Shown here: piece by piece, positions 4,491 through 5,766 of the stretch
How the letters are laid out: every line of letters starts with the position of its first letter
Position numbering within the stretch: position 1 is the stretch's first letter
NCBI GenBank assembly: GCA_023144145.1
Contig: JAGLGG010000354.1
Location: 1 to 5,766, forward strand
Direction: 5' to 3'
Origin: Anaerolineales bacterium
Lineage (GTDB): Bacteria; Chloroflexota; Anaerolineae; Anaerolineales; E44-bin32
Length of the DNA stretch: 5,766 bases
Position numbers and translations under genes: made by a program
The notes under the pieces: model-generated
Database searches by the model: none
Seen by the model: the letters and a program-made list of their open reading frames with translations, nothing else
Told to the model about the DNA's origin: nothing

Positions 4491-5656
4491 GATTCCTGCA
4501 CGTTTTCCGTAAAAGTTTATTGGAACAAAGACGGGACATCTTGATGTTGAGCCTCACCCTGGTCTTCGCCCCTCTGTTCGTGTATTTGTATTGGATGTTC
4601 TTCCCGGGAGGTTCGACGACCTTTGACGTGCTTGTCCAAAATAAGGATATCCCGGTGCAGAGGTCGGATGGTGCGATTCACTCCGGTGGTGAAGACGTGG
4701 TTGAAGCGTTACACACGATCACTTATGCGAATGGGAAGTCGATTCTGAATGTCTTGTTTGTCTCGGATCGAGAAGAAGGGGATGAGCGTCTTAGGGATCA
4801 TGAGGCGGAAGTGCTGTTGATCATTCCAGAGGATTTCTCGAGTACGCTCATAGCTCGCCTTCAAGGCTCTGTGGTGGACTCCGCCTCGATTACCATCGTC
4901 GGCGACCTCACCAATCCATATTACGCCCTGGCTGCGGTCATGGTTGGGTCGGCAGTGGATGAGTACGGACAACTTATCCTTGGTCAACAGAGACCCATCG
5001 AGTACACGGAAATACCCTTGGGTGCATCCGCCGCGCGCTCAGAATTTGATCTATACGTCCCAGGGCTGATGATCTTTGCAGTGATTATGTTGATTTTTCT
5101 GGCCTCAATGGCGGTGGCCCGCGAGGTGGAGGCCGGAACGTTGCGACGTCTGCAACTAACACCGATGAGATCTTTCGATTTTTTGGCCGGTGTGAGCGCG
5201 GCGCTCATTGTAGTTGCGATTGCACAGGTTCTGCTGACGTTTTTAGCGGCGCAATCCCTCGGTTTCCAGAGTCAGGGGCCCTTGTGGGTGGCTATCCTCG
5301 TCGGGATACTCACGAGTTTTTCCATCATCGGCGCGGGAATGGTCGTAGCCAGCCTCTCGAAGTCCGTTTCGCAGGCTTTCGTCATCGCCAATTTCCCTTT
5401 GGCGCTCTTCATGTTTTTCACCAATGCAGTTTTTCCGATCCAAAAAATTCCCTTATTTACACTGGGGGGACGAACGATTGGTTTATGGGATTTTCTGCCG
5501 CCGACTCATGCAGTTGTCGCCCTTAACAAGGTTCTCAATTTAGGCGCAGGGCTTGCGGACGTAGTTTATGAACTTTCTGCGCTAGTTATCCTTTCAGTTC
5601 TCTACTTTGCCATGGGGGTATGGTTGTTTAATCGCGTGCACATGAAAAGGGCTTAA
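4487..5656 (+). CDS. ABC-2 type exporter, membrane permease subunit
   Basis: This 389-residue integral membrane protein is the translocation subunit for the ATPase encoded just upstream. A basic N-terminus (RKSLLEQRRD, 8-17) precedes a first membrane helix at about 19-39. A large soluble, presumably extracytoplasmic domain follows (about 40-188), and then five more helices near 189-211, 231-255, 266-289, 296-317 and 362-383. This layout of one helix, big loop and five helices is that of ABC2_membrane_3-type permeases such as the YbhS/YbhR group, which are longer than DrrB. Between helices two and three, REVEAGTLRRLQLTP (212-226) is the conserved cytoplasmic coupling segment of ABC-2 permeases. 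The C-terminus is short and basic (HMKRA). Only one permease gene is present, so a homodimer is the simple model; an additional partner gene may lie beyond the window. The gene looks GC-richer than the methyltransferase gene. Cargo unknown; a DrrAB-like role in exporting a hydrophobic compound or lipid is plausible. Confidence 0.9.
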   Translation: MRFLHVFRKSLLEQRRDILMLSLTLVFAPLFVYLYWMFFPGGSTTFDVLVQNKDIPVQRSDGAIHSGGEDVVEALHTITYANGKSILNVLFVSDREEGDERLRDHEAEVLLIIPEDFSSTLIARLQGSVVDSASITIVGDLTNPYYALAAVMVGSAVDEYGQLILGQQRPIEYTEIPLGASAARSEFDLYVPGLMIFAVIMLIFLASMAVAREVEAGTLRRLQLTPMRSFDFLAGVSAALIVVAIAQVLLTFLAAQSLGFQSQGPLWVAILVGILTSFSIIGAGMVVASLSKSVSQAFVIANFPLALFMFFTNAVFPIQKIPLFTLGGRTIGLWDFLPPTHAVVALNKVLNLGAGLADVVYELSALVILSVLYFAMGVWLFNRVHMKRA

Positions 5657-5766
5657 TTTGATTGATGTAGGGGTGGACCTTGAAGTAATCGTCTTATAAA
5701 ACAAATTGGTACTCAGAAGAAATTATTCGCGGTTGTATGGATGTAAGAGCTCCGGAAAAACACAAA
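5657..5766. other. Non-coding tail after the exporter genes
   Basis: I see no gene start with a convincing ribosome site and no strong hairpin followed by a T-run. AATTTG (5655-5660) and CAAATT (5702-5707) can pair, but they are 41 bases apart and AT-rich. The stretch is probably the spacer to the next gene outside the window. Confidence 0.4.

Overview
The window is a stretch of bacterial chromosome or large contig with seven recognisable genes, all on the + strand, and no rRNA, tRNA, insertion sequence or CRISPR array that I can see. Shine-Dalgarno-like sites, GTG and ATG starts, very short gene gaps and one ATGA overlap are typical of bacteria. Base composition is roughly balanced by eye, with AT-richer stretches in the methyltransferase region and a GC-richer permease gene. 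The protein types (ArsR/DUF2087 regulator, RS21-C6-type MazG, VOC, NUDIX, LOG, DrrA-like ABC exporter) are common in Firmicutes, Actinobacteria, Chloroflexota and other soil or sediment bacteria. The sequence alone does not let me name the organism.

Layout: (1) 1-399 is the 3' part of a DUF2087 protein, probably an ArsR-type regulator whose DNA-binding part lies before the window. (2) 533-877 encodes a small all-alpha MazG-like nucleotide pyrophosphohydrolase. (3) The 878-1054 gap carries two consecutive two-tier inverted repeats and is the most structured non-coding part of the window. (4) 1055-2719 is a tight three-gene unit: a VOC (glyoxalase/bleomycin-resistance fold) protein, a NUDIX hydrolase and a class I SAM methyltransferase. 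(5) A 170-base gap at 2720-2889 holds a candidate extended -10 promoter and a small hairpin. (6) 2890-3492 is a LOG-family phosphoribohydrolase. (7) 3543-5656 is a two-gene ABC-2 exporter, an ATPase and a permease overlapping by four bases. (8) The last 110 bases have no gene that I can identify.

How the genes may work together: three of the seven products (MazG-like, NUDIX, LOG) act on nucleotides or nucleotide derivatives. They could form a sequence in which NTPs or nucleoside diphosphate derivatives are cut to monophosphates, and monophosphates to base plus ribose 5-phosphate. The VOC protein, the methyltransferase and the DrrAB-like exporter are also the kinds of protein found in small-molecule resistance loci. 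Both readings are inference from family membership and proximity. Every individual gene belongs to a well-known family, and I see no clear signature of a wholly new system.
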